A stretch of 64,000 nt of DNA from JALEFZ01 sp039817415. Lineage in GTDB: Bacteria; Bacteroidota; Bacteroidia; J057. Shown here piece by piece: positions 54,490 to 63,931 of the stretch (its first letter is position 1; each line of letters starts with the position of its first letter). Under the pieces are notes generated by a model. It did no database searches. It worked only from the letters and a program-made list of their open reading frames with translations, and was not told the origin of the DNA. The stretch covers positions 1 through 64,000 of the forward strand of contig JBCBVV010000037.1 of the NCBI GenBank assembly GCA_039817415.1, given 5' to 3'. A program made the translations under genes and the position numbers.

Positions 54490-54894
54490 TTAATTCCCAA
54501 GTCTTTCAACCAATGAATCATAACAGCCCATTAATGAATGCATTTTCTCAGCAGATGATTGGTTGAACCATAGCGTCCATTCGTAGGCCTTTTTCGACCG
54601 ATTGTTGATCGGAATTGAATGACGGTATCTCAAAGAGCAATTTGCGAATACATACACTAAAGCTCTAACCGTCATGCATCAATCAAATCACTCACTGGCC
54701 GCCAACTACATAGGATTTATGGGGAGCTGTATGGTCTCTTTACCCCATGGTCAACCTCGTCTATTGAGTTCATTATCAGGCTTCAATCTTAAGAATAAAG
54801 ACAAATAGGCTTTATTCAGAGTTGATGTTAGTCCTGTATTTTACCTATAAAGATAACTTCCGAATAATCTATATATCCCAACATACAAATCATT
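54490..54894. other. Divergent control region between the LytS kinase and the RND efflux operon
   Basis: 405 bases. It holds an inverted pair ATGACGGT (54619-54626) and ACCGTCAT (54668-54675), possible regulator binding sites, and AT-rich sequence before the start at 54895. A 61-codon minus-strand frame here (54490-54675) is unsupported. Confidence 0.45.
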
Positions 54895-57213
54895 ATGATC
54901 CGTGTATTCATAATTTTCTTTGGCCTGTTGTCATATGGCTTCGCTCAAAAGAGCTATGAGGTTCTGATATGGCAAGGAGGAGGAGAGGGAACTGAGGATT
55001 TGGTTAAGCTGATTCAGCGAGAACTAAATGCCATTTCTTATGGTAGAATGAACATCAACTACCAAACCCTTGATTGGCCGCAGGAACCTCAGCAAGACTA
55101 TGATCTGTTGATCACGACAGGACCCACAGCTGGTCAGTACATGTTGAGCCAGAAAAGCTTTTCTAAGCCTGTCATCTTAGGAACTGTCCTGGATTCCGAT
55201 ATTCAACAACTGCCGAAAAACGCAGCGGAGGGCTCAGGAAAAACCAACTTGAATTACATCGAGTCTCCCTACAACGTGGCCCGCGACCTGGACTTATTTA
55301 GGCAGATTAGGCAGTTTCAACATTTAGTGATTATGCTGGATGCAGAACTGGCTAGTCTTGTCCCAGAGAGTAACAAGGTCATTGATAATCTAAGGCAAGG
55401 AGATGAAATCATTAGCATTCAGCCTGTTACTTCAGAAGATCCTGGAAAAATACTGGCTTCCCTACCTGAGACTTGCGATGCGATCTACATCCTTCCCCTT
55501 GGTGAGAATTATGAAGGAAAAAGAAAATCAATTCTGTTGGATACCCTAAGTGCATCGGGTTACCCAACCTTTGCCATGCTAGGAAGTGATTGGGTAGAAG
55601 CAGGAGCTATGGCAAGTCGGGTAACGGCTCAATCTAGTGTAAGCCTAGCTAGAAGAATTGCCCTAAATGCGCTGGCGATATTCGATGGAAGGCCTGCCAG
55701 TACCTTGCCTACCAAAACGACCTTTCAAGGAGATGATTTTGTAATCAACCTGAAAGCAGTAGAAAGAAGTCAGGTCTTTCCCGGATGGCAAGCCATGGGA
55801 GAGGCGCGCTTGATTAACCTTGATATCCAACCTGAAGGGACACCTGTCCATCTTAGAGGGGTGATTGGACAGGCCTTGGCTAACAATCTAACCTACAAAG
55901 TCGCTCAACAGGAAGCCAAAGCAGGGGAACAGGAGATTCGGCTGGCCTTGGCTGAAATGCTCCCGGAACTATCTGTCGGTTCGAATCTAACCGTCATTGA
56001 CGAAGCTAGATCTGCCGCTTCTTTTGGGTCTAATCAGCCCTACACCTGGGCTGCAAGTGCAGAATTGAATCAGATTCTTTTTGCGGAACCTCTTTATGCC
56101 AACCTCAGGATTCAAAAACTCATCCAGGCGAGTCGAATCGCTTCACAGGATCAAACAGAATTGGATGTTGTGTTGTCAGCTTCTGAAGCTTACTTCAATG
56201 TCCTACTGGCGGCTTCGGTGGTACGTTTGCAAAACAAGAATGTTGACAATACAAGGATTAACCTGAATCTGGCAAAAGACAAAGAATCTGTTGGGTACTC
56301 AGGGATATCTGAAGTCTATAGATGGGAGTCTCAATTGGCTTTGAACAAAATTGAACTTAACGATGCACAAGCTAGCTTCCGTTCTGCTCAGTTTAGTTTG
56401 AATCAGGTATTGAATCTCCCTCAGGATCAGCCTTTTGCCTTGGCTGAAACAGAATTGGGAGATAGCCTGCTTTCCATTCTGGATACCAGACTTTTTACGT
56501 TTCTGAGTGATCCAGGACAGTTGGACAAGCTTTCGCGGTTTTTGGTGGCAGAGGGGAACCGCAATTTGCCGGAACTAGAGCAGATTCGCTTAAGTCTTCA
56601 AGCCCAGGAGCGATTGCTTCAATCGAATTCCAGAGCTTTCTATCTTCCCTCCCTAGGGCTGAATGCCCAAAGTGGATATAACATTTATCAAGGGGGATAT
56701 GAATCTACATCTGAAATTCCTCCCCAATTTGCCGATGTCTTACCAGAGCCTATTACTGGGGTTACCTACAGCATCGCTTTAGGGTTAAACTTTCCCATTT
56801 ACCAAGGAAATAGCCGATCGGCACAAAAGCAGCAGGCTACTGTCAACCTTGCCCAGCTGAAAAACCAGCAGCAAGACCTTCGAAACCAATTAGAGCTGAG
56901 AATTAGAGCCAACCTTCAGTCCGCAGGAGCATCTTTTGCGGAAATTGGATTGGCAGAAAGAGCCTCTGAAGCTGCAAAAGAAAACCTAAGAATTGCACAG
57001 GAAGGATATCGTGAAGGCATTGTGCCTATTGCTCAGTTAATCGATGCGCAGGAAGCCTCACTGCAAACAGAGATTCTCGCGAGCAATGCCGTTTACTCCT
57101 TTTTATTGGATTATCTGCGTGTAGAAAGAGCTACCGGCTTCTATTATTTCCTTGCCGAAGCAGATGAACAGAACCTGTTCATTTCTCGCGTTCGTCAGTT
57201 TTTCCAAGAATAA
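54895..57213 (+). CDS. Substrate-binding-protein domain fused to a TolC outer-membrane efflux protein
   Basis: A 772-aa exported protein with an unusual two-part structure. After the signal peptide (IRVFIIFFGLLSYGFAQ) residues about 20-310 resemble periplasmic ABC-type substrate-binding proteins of the DUF534/TrpX group (YDLLITTGPTAGQYML, KPVILGTVLDSD, MASRVTAQSSVSLARRIAL). Residues about 335-770 are a TolC-family barrel/helical tunnel protein with paired long helices, for example EIRLALAEMLPELSVGSN and the mirror repeat near FYLPSLGLNAQSGYN. The binding domain may sense or deliver cargo to the tunnel; this is inference. The gene starts the efflux operon and is followed by the adaptor gene after 3 bases. 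Confidence 0.85.
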   Translation: MIRVFIIFFGLLSYGFAQKSYEVLIWQGGGEGTEDLVKLIQRELNAISYGRMNINYQTLDWPQEPQQDYDLLITTGPTAGQYMLSQKSFSKPVILGTVLDSDIQQLPKNAAEGSGKTNLNYIESPYNVARDLDLFRQIRQFQHLVIMLDAELASLVPESNKVIDNLRQGDEIISIQPVTSEDPGKILASLPETCDAIYILPLGENYEGKRKSILLDTLSASGYPTFAMLGSDWVEAGAMASRVTAQSSVSLARRIALNALAIFDGRPASTLPTKTTFQGDDFVINLKAVERSQVFPGWQAMGEARLINLDIQPEGTPVHLRGVIGQALANNLTYKVAQQEAKAGEQEIRLALAEMLPELSVGSNLTVIDEARSAASFGSNQPYTWAASAELNQILFAEPLYANLRIQKLIQASRIASQDQTELDVVLSASEAYFNVLLAASVVRLQNKNVDNTRINLNLAKDKESVGYSGISEVYRWESQLALNKIELNDAQASFRSAQFSLNQVLNLPQDQPFALAETELGDSLLSILDTRLFTFLSDPGQLDKLSRFLVAEGNRNLPELEQIRLSLQAQERLLQSNSRAFYLPSLGLNAQSGYNIYQGGYESTSEIPPQFADVLPEPITGVTYSIALGLNFPIYQGNSRSAQKQQATVNLAQLKNQQQDLRNQLELRIRANLQSAGASFAEIGLAERASEAAKENLRIAQEGYREGIVPIAQLIDAQEASLQTEILASNAVYSFLLDYLRVERATGFYYFLAEADEQNLFISRVRQFFQE

Positions 57214-57216
57214 AAA

Positions 57217-58374
57217 ATGCCCTTTTTCAATCACATAAGTATGAAAAAATATATGCCCATTTCAAGAGAATCCCATTCTCCTGCCCTCCTGAAACATGGA
57301 CTTAATATAATGTTGTCCTTTGTCGTCGCGCTTTTGCTAGTAGCGTGTGAAGCAGAACAAACTGCTGAGTCAGTTTCCATCAGACCTGTTCGCTACCACC
57401 AGTGTGAAAGCAGTTCGATCAGTGGAGTCGCCACCTTTACGGGTGTTACCCGTTCCAGCCAGGAAGCATCTGTAGCCTTCAAGGTCGGGGGGGTACTGGA
57501 GAAACTGTACATCAAAAACGGAAAAAAGGTAAAGCGAGGCCAATTGATCGCTACGCTGGATACCCAGGATTATTCCTTGCAGGTAGAGCAAGCGAAGGTG
57601 CAGGTCAAACAAGCTGAAACCAACCTCAATGTAGCCAGATCTACCTATCAAAGAATTGAGCGTCTGTACGAAGGAAATAGTGTTTCCTTAAGCGAGTTTG
57701 AACAGGCGAAGGGCAGTTACGAGGCAAGTGAAGCCCAATTAGCAGCCGCCAAGCAGCAAGTACAAGCTGCCAATAACCAGCTGAGTTATACCCGTTTGAA
57801 GGCTCCTTTTTCAGGTGTGATCAGCAACCTCAATGTAGAGGAAGGAGAATTGGTAAATGCAGGCTATCCTATTGCTGTTTTGGATACGGATGGCCAACCA
57901 GAAGTGGAAGTCGGGCTGGCAGATAGATACATAGGAAAAATTAAGCAAGGGCAAGCAGTAAGTATCAGACTTTCTGCCTTCCCCGAAAAGACCTTCAAAG
58001 GGGAGGTAAGTGAGGTATCCTATACTCAAAGTCAGGCAACTACTTATCCGGTAAGAGCTCGCTTTATAAAGCCGGGACAAGATATTCGACCTGGTCTTTC
58101 CGCTGAGGTAGCTTTTCAATTTAATGAAAAAGGAGGAGCTTCCTCTATGATCATACCTGCCAAAGCAGTAGGGGAGGATGCTCAGGGAAATCGCTTTGTT
58201 TATCTCCTGGAAGGAAATTCTGATACACTGACGGTCAAAAAGCAAGTTGTCGAACTTGGAGAATTAGGGACAGAGGGCTTCGTCTTGAAAGAAGGCCTTT
58301 CCCGAGGAGACCGCATTGCAACCGCTGGTTTAAGTTCATTATTGGAAGGGATGAAAGTTCGCCTGCTTGAATGA
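57217..58374 (+). CDS. RND efflux periplasmic adaptor (membrane fusion protein), lipoprotein
   Basis: A 385-aa HlyD/AcrA-family adaptor. A lipobox (LLVAC, C44) shows membrane anchoring by lipid. The barrel-sandwich hybrid is split around a helical hairpin (about 110-205, VEQAKVQVKQAETNLNVARS and QLAAAKQQVQAAN). Further marks are RLKAPFSGVISNL and the beta-barrel and membrane-proximal domains to about 380. It links the inner-membrane pump to TolC. The start may instead be the ATG at 57241. Confidence 0.93.
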   Translation: MPFFNHISMKKYMPISRESHSPALLKHGLNIMLSFVVALLLVACEAEQTAESVSIRPVRYHQCESSSISGVATFTGVTRSSQEASVAFKVGGVLEKLYIKNGKKVKRGQLIATLDTQDYSLQVEQAKVQVKQAETNLNVARSTYQRIERLYEGNSVSLSEFEQAKGSYEASEAQLAAAKQQVQAANNQLSYTRLKAPFSGVISNLNVEEGELVNAGYPIAVLDTDGQPEVEVGLADRYIGKIKQGQAVSIRLSAFPEKTFKGEVSEVSYTQSQATTYPVRARFIKPGQDIRPGLSAEVAFQFNEKGGASSMIIPAKAVGEDAQGNRFVYLLEGNSDTLTVKKQVVELGELGTEGFVLKEGLSRGDRIATAGLSSLLEGMKVRLLE

Positions 58375-58416
58375 TGCTTGGCATGTTCAGCTTGAACCTA
58401 TCCTTTGTGTTGTTGA

Positions 58417-61400
58417 ATGATCACCCTTCAAATTCCAACTATTTTGAATCTCACAAGATTATCTTTAGATAACAACAGGGTAACCCTTACCCTCGTACTC
58501 GTTGCCACCCTCTTAGGTATTTCAACCTATATGGGATTGGAGCGAAATGATATGCCGCCCTTTACCATTAGGGTTGCTCAGGTTGTAACGGCCTTCCCTG
58601 GGGCTGGACCCGAGCGTGTCGAATCTCTTGTAACTGATCCCTTGGAGCAGGTTGTACAGGAACTTCCCGAATTGGATTATGTAAGCAGCGAATCTCGAAC
58701 GGGCGTTTCTATTATTCGTGTAAACATCAGACAGGATGTTCCAGATGAAAACCTGCAGGATGTATGGGACAAACTACGCCGGAAAATATCCGCCATTCGA
58801 TCCGACCTTCCCGATAATATTTCTGAACCTGACGTTAAGGATGAGGGAATTGGGGTAGTATATGGGATCATGTTAGGGATGGAAAACGATGGCTTTTCCT
58901 TTACCGAGCTCAAAGACTATGCAGAAACCATCAAGGATGACTTGATTCGATTGAAAGATGCCTCTCGTGTTAAGGTCATGGGATTGCAGGAAGAGCAGGT
59001 TTTCATTGAATACGATAATGCAAAGCTGGCTCAGGTTGGCCTAACTGCTGGACAGTTACAGAATTATATTTCCTCTACTAATATTCTATTCCCTGGTGGT
59101 CAGGTAAATGTAAAGGACGAGCGAATTATCCTTGAACCCACAGGTAATTTTGAGACACTCAAGGACCTAGAGCAATTGCTGATTCCTGTTGGGCAGCAAG
59201 GGGGCTCGGTTTATTTGGGCGATATTAGTACCATTCACAAGGGATATGAAAGCCCGAGTGAAAGAATCGTGCGGGTAAATGGGCAGAAAGGCTTGGCCAT
59301 TTCTGTTTCCCTGAAAGAAGGGGCAAACATTGTGGAGCTAGGAAAGCAGATTGATGAGCGAATTGCAGTTTTAAGCAAGGAACTTCCTATTGGAATCAAC
59401 CTATACCGTGCAGCCTCTCAGGATGTTGTGGTGGCCAAGTCCATAGACGACTTTTTGGGCAACCTGATTCAATCAGTTGTGATCGTCTTGTTGACTATGT
59501 TCTTATTCCTTGGATTAAGGACAGGGATAGTAGTGGCGAGTTTGATCCCCTTGGCGATTATTACAACTATTTTCTTAATGGGCAGCCTAGGAGTAGGCTT
59601 GAACAAGGTTTCGCTGGCGGCTTTGATCATGGCTTTGGGGATGCTTGTAGACAATGCCATTGTGATGGCAGAATCCATCATGGTCAAAATGGAAGAAGGC
59701 GAATCCGCTCGAAATGCAGCCATTGATTCCTGTAAAGAACTGGCCATTCCTCTTCTAATTTCCTCTCTTACTACCTCAGCTGCCTTCTTATCCTTTTACC
59801 TCGCAGAATCAACGCTGGGAGATGTAGTCGGCCCTCTCTTTATTGTGATCTCTCTTTCCTTACTTTCCTCATGGCTGTTGTCTTTGACCGTAGTGGCTTT
59901 GTTAGCTACTCTTCTCATCAAAGTTAAGACCAAGGAGGGAGGTTCCTCTGAAGAAAAAGCATCCACTAAGGATACTTCCATCTTCGGCCGTATCAATACA
60001 TTCTATATCAATGTCCTTCTCCCTGTGCTGAAAAGGCCCATTATATTCATGGTAGTCATATTGGCGGCCTTTGTTTTTTCGATCATGGGGCTTGGGAAAC
60101 TACCCTTTATTTTCTTTCCGGATTCTGAGCGAAACCTGATTACCATAGATATCAATCTTCCTGCTGGTACCAGAATTGAGCGCTCAGAAGAGGTGGTAGA
60201 GAAGCTGGAGAAATTTCTGGCAGATAGCCTGCAGGTAAATGAAACCAGAGAAAAGGGAGCTGTTACGTGGACTTCCTTTGTAGGGGAAGGACCAGAGAGT
60301 TATGACCTGGGCTATCAGCGTTCTCAGCCCCAGTCAAACTATGCACACCTTCTGGTGAATACCCGATCTGGGGATGACAATCAATTGGTGATTGATGCTA
60401 TTAATGGTTTTGCCTTTGAGAAGTTCCCCGATGCAGTGGTGAAAGCCCAGCGTTTGAAGCAAGGTGGAGGTTCCGGTGTTCCGGTACAGGTAAGGGTATC
60501 CGGTCCTTCTCCAGATGTACTCTTTCGAATATCTAATGAGGTAAGGGCCAAGTTGAATACCATTCCTGGCGCTCAAAACCTTTCTGATGACTGGGGCCCG
60601 AAGTTGAAGAAACTGGTGGTCAACATTGATGAGACCAAGGCCAGAAGGGCTGGCTTGAGCAACCAGGATATCGCTCTTTCTCTACAAACAGTGTTAACTG
60701 GTTTTGAAACGGGGGATTTCAGGGAAGAAGAAGATAACCTACCTATTGTCCTAAAGAGTTTGAATAGCCAACAATTGGATATTGCTCAGCTTCAGACCAT
60801 TGATATCTTTGCCCAAAGTACAGGGCGATCGGTTCCCTTGGCGCAGGTAGCCACGCTTGAACCTGCTTGGCAATACGCAAAAATTCTGAGAAGGGACTTA
60901 TTCAGGACCATTACTATCAATTCATATCTACAATCTGGCTTTACCGCTTCTCAAATCACTGCTGAATTGAGACCTTGGTTGGAGGAATTGGCAGAAGAAT
61001 GGCCTGAAGGCTATTCCTATGAGCTAGGAGGTGAGGCAGAAGATAGTGCTTCTGGACTGACTGCTGTGATTGAGAAACTGCCTCTTTCTGGCTTCTTGAT
61101 CATTCTGTTGCTTATTCTTCAGTTCAATTCATTCCGTAAGACTTTGATTGTATTGGGGGCGATTCCACTAGGCCTGATTGGTGTCGTAGTTGGCTTGTTG
61201 GCCTTCAATTCCTATTTCGGTTTCTTTGCCTTTCTGGGGATGATTTCCCTGGCAGGTATCATCATCAACAATGCCATTGTCCTGCTGGATAGAATCGAAT
61301 TGGAGCAAGTTGAAAATGGACTTTCCCCTTGGAAATCGATCATAGCTGCCTGTCAACAAAGGCTTCGACCTATCTTGTTGACCACCTTTACCACGACTCT

Positions 61401-61548
61401 TGGATTGATTCCCTTGTATCTAGGCGGTGGCTTGATGTGGGAGCCAATGGCCATTGGAATCATGATAGGACTGTTGTTCGGGACGGTGATAACCTTGCTA
61501 TTTGTACCAGCTCTTTACATGATTTTGTATCGGGTGAAACCTGAATAG
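58417..61548 (+). CDS. RND-family efflux permease
   Basis: A 1043-aa inner-membrane pump with 12 transmembrane helices and two large periplasmic loops. Typical marks are the FPGAGPERVESLVTDPLEQ start of the porter domain, the helix-4 region GMLVDNAIVMAESIM (proton relay aspartate) and the second-half IIINNAIVLLDRIELEQ. It belongs to the broad AcrB/MdtB-like group; the substrate is unknown. It ends in a strong terminator at 61572 and is the last gene of the operon. Confidence 0.95.
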   Translation: MITLQIPTILNLTRLSLDNNRVTLTLVLVATLLGISTYMGLERNDMPPFTIRVAQVVTAFPGAGPERVESLVTDPLEQVVQELPELDYVSSESRTGVSIIRVNIRQDVPDENLQDVWDKLRRKISAIRSDLPDNISEPDVKDEGIGVVYGIMLGMENDGFSFTELKDYAETIKDDLIRLKDASRVKVMGLQEEQVFIEYDNAKLAQVGLTAGQLQNYISSTNILFPGGQVNVKDERIILEPTGNFETLKDLEQLLIPVGQQGGSVYLGDISTIHKGYESPSERIVRVNGQKGLAISVSLKEGANIVELGKQIDERIAVLSKELPIGINLYRAASQDVVVAKSIDDFLGNLIQSVVIVLLTMFLFLGLRTGIVVASLIPLAIITTIFLMGSLGVGLNKVSLAALIMALGMLVDNAIVMAESIMVKMEEGESARNAAIDSCKELAIPLLISSLTTSAAFLSFYLAESTLGDVVGPLFIVISLSLLSSWLLSLTVVALLATLLIKVKTKEGGSSEEKASTKDTSIFGRINTFYINVLLPVLKRPIIFMVVILAAFVFSIMGLGKLPFIFFPDSERNLITIDINLPAGTRIERSEEVVEKLEKFLADSLQVNETREKGAVTWTSFVGEGPESYDLGYQRSQPQSNYAHLLVNTRSGDDNQLVIDAINGFAFEKFPDAVVKAQRLKQGGGSGVPVQVRVSGPSPDVLFRISNEVRAKLNTIPGAQNLSDDWGPKLKKLVVNIDETKARRAGLSNQDIALSLQTVLTGFETGDFREEEDNLPIVLKSLNSQQLDIAQLQTIDIFAQSTGRSVPLAQVATLEPAWQYAKILRRDLFRTITINSYLQSGFTASQITAELRPWLEELAEEWPEGYSYELGGEAEDSASGLTAVIEKLPLSGFLIILLLILQFNSFRKTLIVLGAIPLGLIGVVVGLLAFNSYFGFFAFLGMISLAGIIINNAIVLLDRIELEQVENGLSPWKSIIAACQQRLRPILLTTFTTTLGLIPLYLGGGLMWEPMAIGIMIGLLFGTVITLLFVPALYMILYRVKPE

Positions 61549-61991
61549 CAGGAAAAGAAATTATAATAGGGAAAGGACCATTCTATACAGTAGGGTGGTC
61601 CTTTTTATGATGCTAGGTCAATTATTTGGGGGATGAAAGGAGAGTTCCAATGTTAGGATTCCTTTTTGGACAATATGGTCATGTATCGATTAAGGGGCTA
61701 AAAAAATCCTTTTCCTTCTTTGGTCGTCTCAATTCCCTCCCAAGTCATTTTATCCTAATTTTTTATTTGAGAAGACTCATTTCTTTTCATTTGTTCGCAA
61801 AACTCAGTGCTATCCATTTCACCAGCATAAATAGGCCATTTAAACCTGCGTGTTGCTTCTCCTCGGGTTTGTCGCGAGATCCAAGAAAAGCTAATAGCTC
61901 ATCCCACCAACTTCCATCAAAAAGGACAGCCCCGACCCCTGTCGAGACTGCCTTGATGTAAAACCCCTTGAAAAAGACAATAATTTCTAAC
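61549..61991. other. Gap between the RND operon and the repeat lipoprotein
   Basis: 443 bases. After the terminator at 61572-61606 I see no supported gene. Open frames on both strands exist around 61626-62032 but carry no recognisable domain, and the minus-strand frame overlaps the lipoprotein gene. Confidence 0.4.
61572..61606 (+). terminator. Terminator of the RND efflux operon
   Basis: AAAGGACCA at 61572-61580 pairs with TGGTCC and the following T-run (61596-61606, CTTTTT). It lies about 25 bases after the permease stop. Confidence 0.8.
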
Positions 61992-62801
61992 TTACTTAAC
62001 TTTTTCTGTGAAGAAGGTCTTGTTGGGACCACCTGCTTCTCCTAATACGATTCCAGGCTTGTTGTCATCCTGATCGAAGTAGTATAGTGGCCTTCCTTTG
62101 CGTGCTACTTGTGGACCTAAATCATCGTCGCGGTCAATCTTGGCAAAGTCATACTCATCCAGAGAAGAAGGAACCACAATTTCATTCTTACTGACAGGAG
62201 TCCATACACTTGCGCATCCCCCAGAACAGTTACTTTTGTTGTCTTCATCAGCTGAGTTGTAGTAAATGCTGACACCACGGTCGTTGACTAGGTACACTAC
62301 CTTGTCCTCTCCAGCTACAACTGATTGCTTAGCCAGAAGAATGCTGTAGTCAGGCTTGGCGACATGAAAGACTCCTCCTTTTCCCTCTCCAAGTGTTTCT
62401 TTTGTTGCTTCCAACTCTCCATCCCCATCTGGAGAGAAGTAATAGAGCGGCCACCCTTTGTAGGTAATTTGCTTTTCGTCATATCCTGCATCAATGGAAC
62501 CGAAGTCCGCCTTGTCCAATCCAGCGCCCAATTCAAGGCTGTAGACATCTCCTGTAACGGCTGGCCATGTATCGGCGCAACCTCCTGAACAGTTGGATTC
62601 ACCTGTAACGTCCTCAGCAAAAAAGTACATCGCCTGATCGTTCCCATTTACCAGAATTTGACCGAGTGTACCATCTTCCCACAGCTTGATGCTGAATTCG
62701 TCTCCATAGGTGCCTACGTTGTACTCATCGCAGGAAGTTAGGGTCAAAAGGGTTGCTGCCATCAGCCCAAGTAGGCTGATCTGTTTCCAGATACTTTTCA
62801 T
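61992..62801 (-). CDS. Lipoprotein with two tandem secreted repeats (PF03640-type)
   Basis: A 269-aa predicted lipoprotein. The lipobox is LTSC with C24. Two copies of the secreted repeat follow: each has a SNCSGGCA cysteine motif followed by W and P (residues about 40-130 and 155-260), then a GWPLYYF or GRPLYYF segment and a glycine-rich tail. The family (PF03640) is of unknown function and periplasmic or surface-located. The two SNCSGGC motifs could coordinate or form disulfides. The rest of the mature part is acidic. Confidence 0.85.
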   Translation of the reverse strand: MKSIWKQISLLGLMAATLLTLTSCDEYNVGTYGDEFSIKLWEDGTLGQILVNGNDQAMYFFAEDVTGESNCSGGCADTWPAVTGDVYSLELGAGLDKADFGSIDAGYDEKQITYKGWPLYYFSPDGDGELEATKETLGEGKGGVFHVAKPDYSILLAKQSVVAGEDKVVYLVNDRGVSIYYNSADEDNKSNCSGGCASVWTPVSKNEIVVPSSLDEYDFAKIDRDDDLGPQVARKGRPLYYFDQDDNKPGIVLGEAGGPNKTFFTEKVK

Positions 62802-63477
62802 GTTGGTTTAATTGTAAAAGGTTAAAAAATTGAGTTAGAACAAAATATGTTTGTTTGTTGTCGGCTTTTGTTAGTCCTCGGTAAAGTGCAATTCCTTCTC
62901 CGTTTATTTTCAGAAGGTATTCTCGCGTTAGCTTCAGTTGAAACAACCTCCTCTTCTCCTTCCCTTTGCATATACTGACTCCCCTCAAATCATGGCCCTA
63001 TCCCTACGATTGGAAAAGAAATAGACATGCTTCATTTTTCTGAAAAACGTCACTTCGCGTCTTTCCATTTCAGCCTTCATGTCAAGACTTACCTCATCCC
63101 CTCAGCTAAGGATTGCCCTTTGGCTTTTCTCCTTCGCCATTACTTTTCAGTAAGGACATAGTTTTCCTGGGCAGCTTGTAGCTGTTTTCCTTTCAGGAAG
63201 GCATTCTTTCACCAAAGGCTTATAGATACTTTACTGTGATGTACTGTTTGTTGGGTTGAATGATTGTGTTTGTTTCTGGTATAAATGTACGACTGTTTTT
63301 GGGAAATGATACCCCGAAGGCATGGGAGGTTTTAATATCCCTATAATGGGGGAGGGGAGGAGGAAGATGTAGTGATCGATAGTTTACCTTAATAGTTATT
63401 GAGTATGTGCATTTAGATTTTTTGAAAATTCATTATTTGAAATAAAAAATGATTAGATTAAATAAAAGTATATTCAA
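62802..63477. other. Long intergenic region between the repeat lipoprotein and the receiver protein
   Basis: 676 bases without a supported gene. It is AT-rich near both ends and shows a purine-rich G/A stretch around 63345-63372. I see no tRNA, repeat or insertion sequence. It must hold the promoter of the lipoprotein (minus) and that of the receiver protein (plus). Confidence 0.4.
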
Positions 63478-63879
63478 ATGGATAAGAGTAAAATATTTAT
63501 CACCGATAACAATGAAATAGACAATATCATTTCAGAGCACATGATTAAAGCATCGGGCTTTAAGGGGGAGTTTATTTTTGAGAATGACACCCTAGCAGCT
63601 ATTGCGCATCTCAAACAACTATCTGGTGATCCCACCAAATTCCCTTCCTTGATCATCACCAATCTAGCTAAGCCCCATATGTCGGGTTTTGATTTTATCG
63701 CGGCAATTAGTGAATTGGAGGAAATAGAGCAAGGGAAATGCCTTGTAGCCATTGTTTCAAGTGCTGCTCACAGAGATGGAAATCCTGCCTACGCGGCGAA
63801 GTTTTCCTGTGTGAAGTTTGTTGAGCAGAAGCCCATTTCAACGGAATTGGGCAGGAGGTTGATTCACCATATGTTGTGA
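63478..63879 (+). CDS. Degenerate response-regulator receiver (pseudo-receiver)
   Basis: A 133-aa single-domain CheY-like fold without an output domain. The phosphoacceptor aspartate is replaced by N62 in IITNLAKPHMSGFDF, where active receivers have a D before the MP-type turn. D10 remains but the second acidic position is N11. S94/S95 and the conserved K118 before proline (EQKPIS) are kept. It therefore probably does not take phosphate in the standard way and may act as a scaffold or be controlled by binding. No kinase is adjacent. It lies convergent with mnmE. Confidence 0.75.
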   Translation: MDKSKIFITDNNEIDNIISEHMIKASGFKGEFIFENDTLAAIAHLKQLSGDPTKFPSLIITNLAKPHMSGFDFIAAISELEEIEQGKCLVAIVSSAAHRDGNPAYAAKFSCVKFVEQKPISTELGRRLIHHML

Positions 63880-63931
63880 TGGTGGAATTGAGTTTTCATC
63901 GGAAGGCCTTTTTCCACAATGGATTTAAATT

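Noticed and set aside
54490..54675. 61-codon minus-strand frame ending just before the LytS kinase start
   Set aside because: It overlaps the inverted-repeat control region, its start lies in the ACCGTCAT repeat, and the predicted peptide matches no family.
61626..62032. Open frames on both strands after the RND operon
   Set aside because: They overlap each other on opposite strands, one runs into the lipoprotein gene, and neither product shows a recognisable domain or a plausible start region.
62725..62988. 87-codon minus-strand frame upstream of the repeat lipoprotein
   Set aside because: It overlaps the true signal peptide of the lipoprotein in another frame and covers its promoter region; the product looks random.
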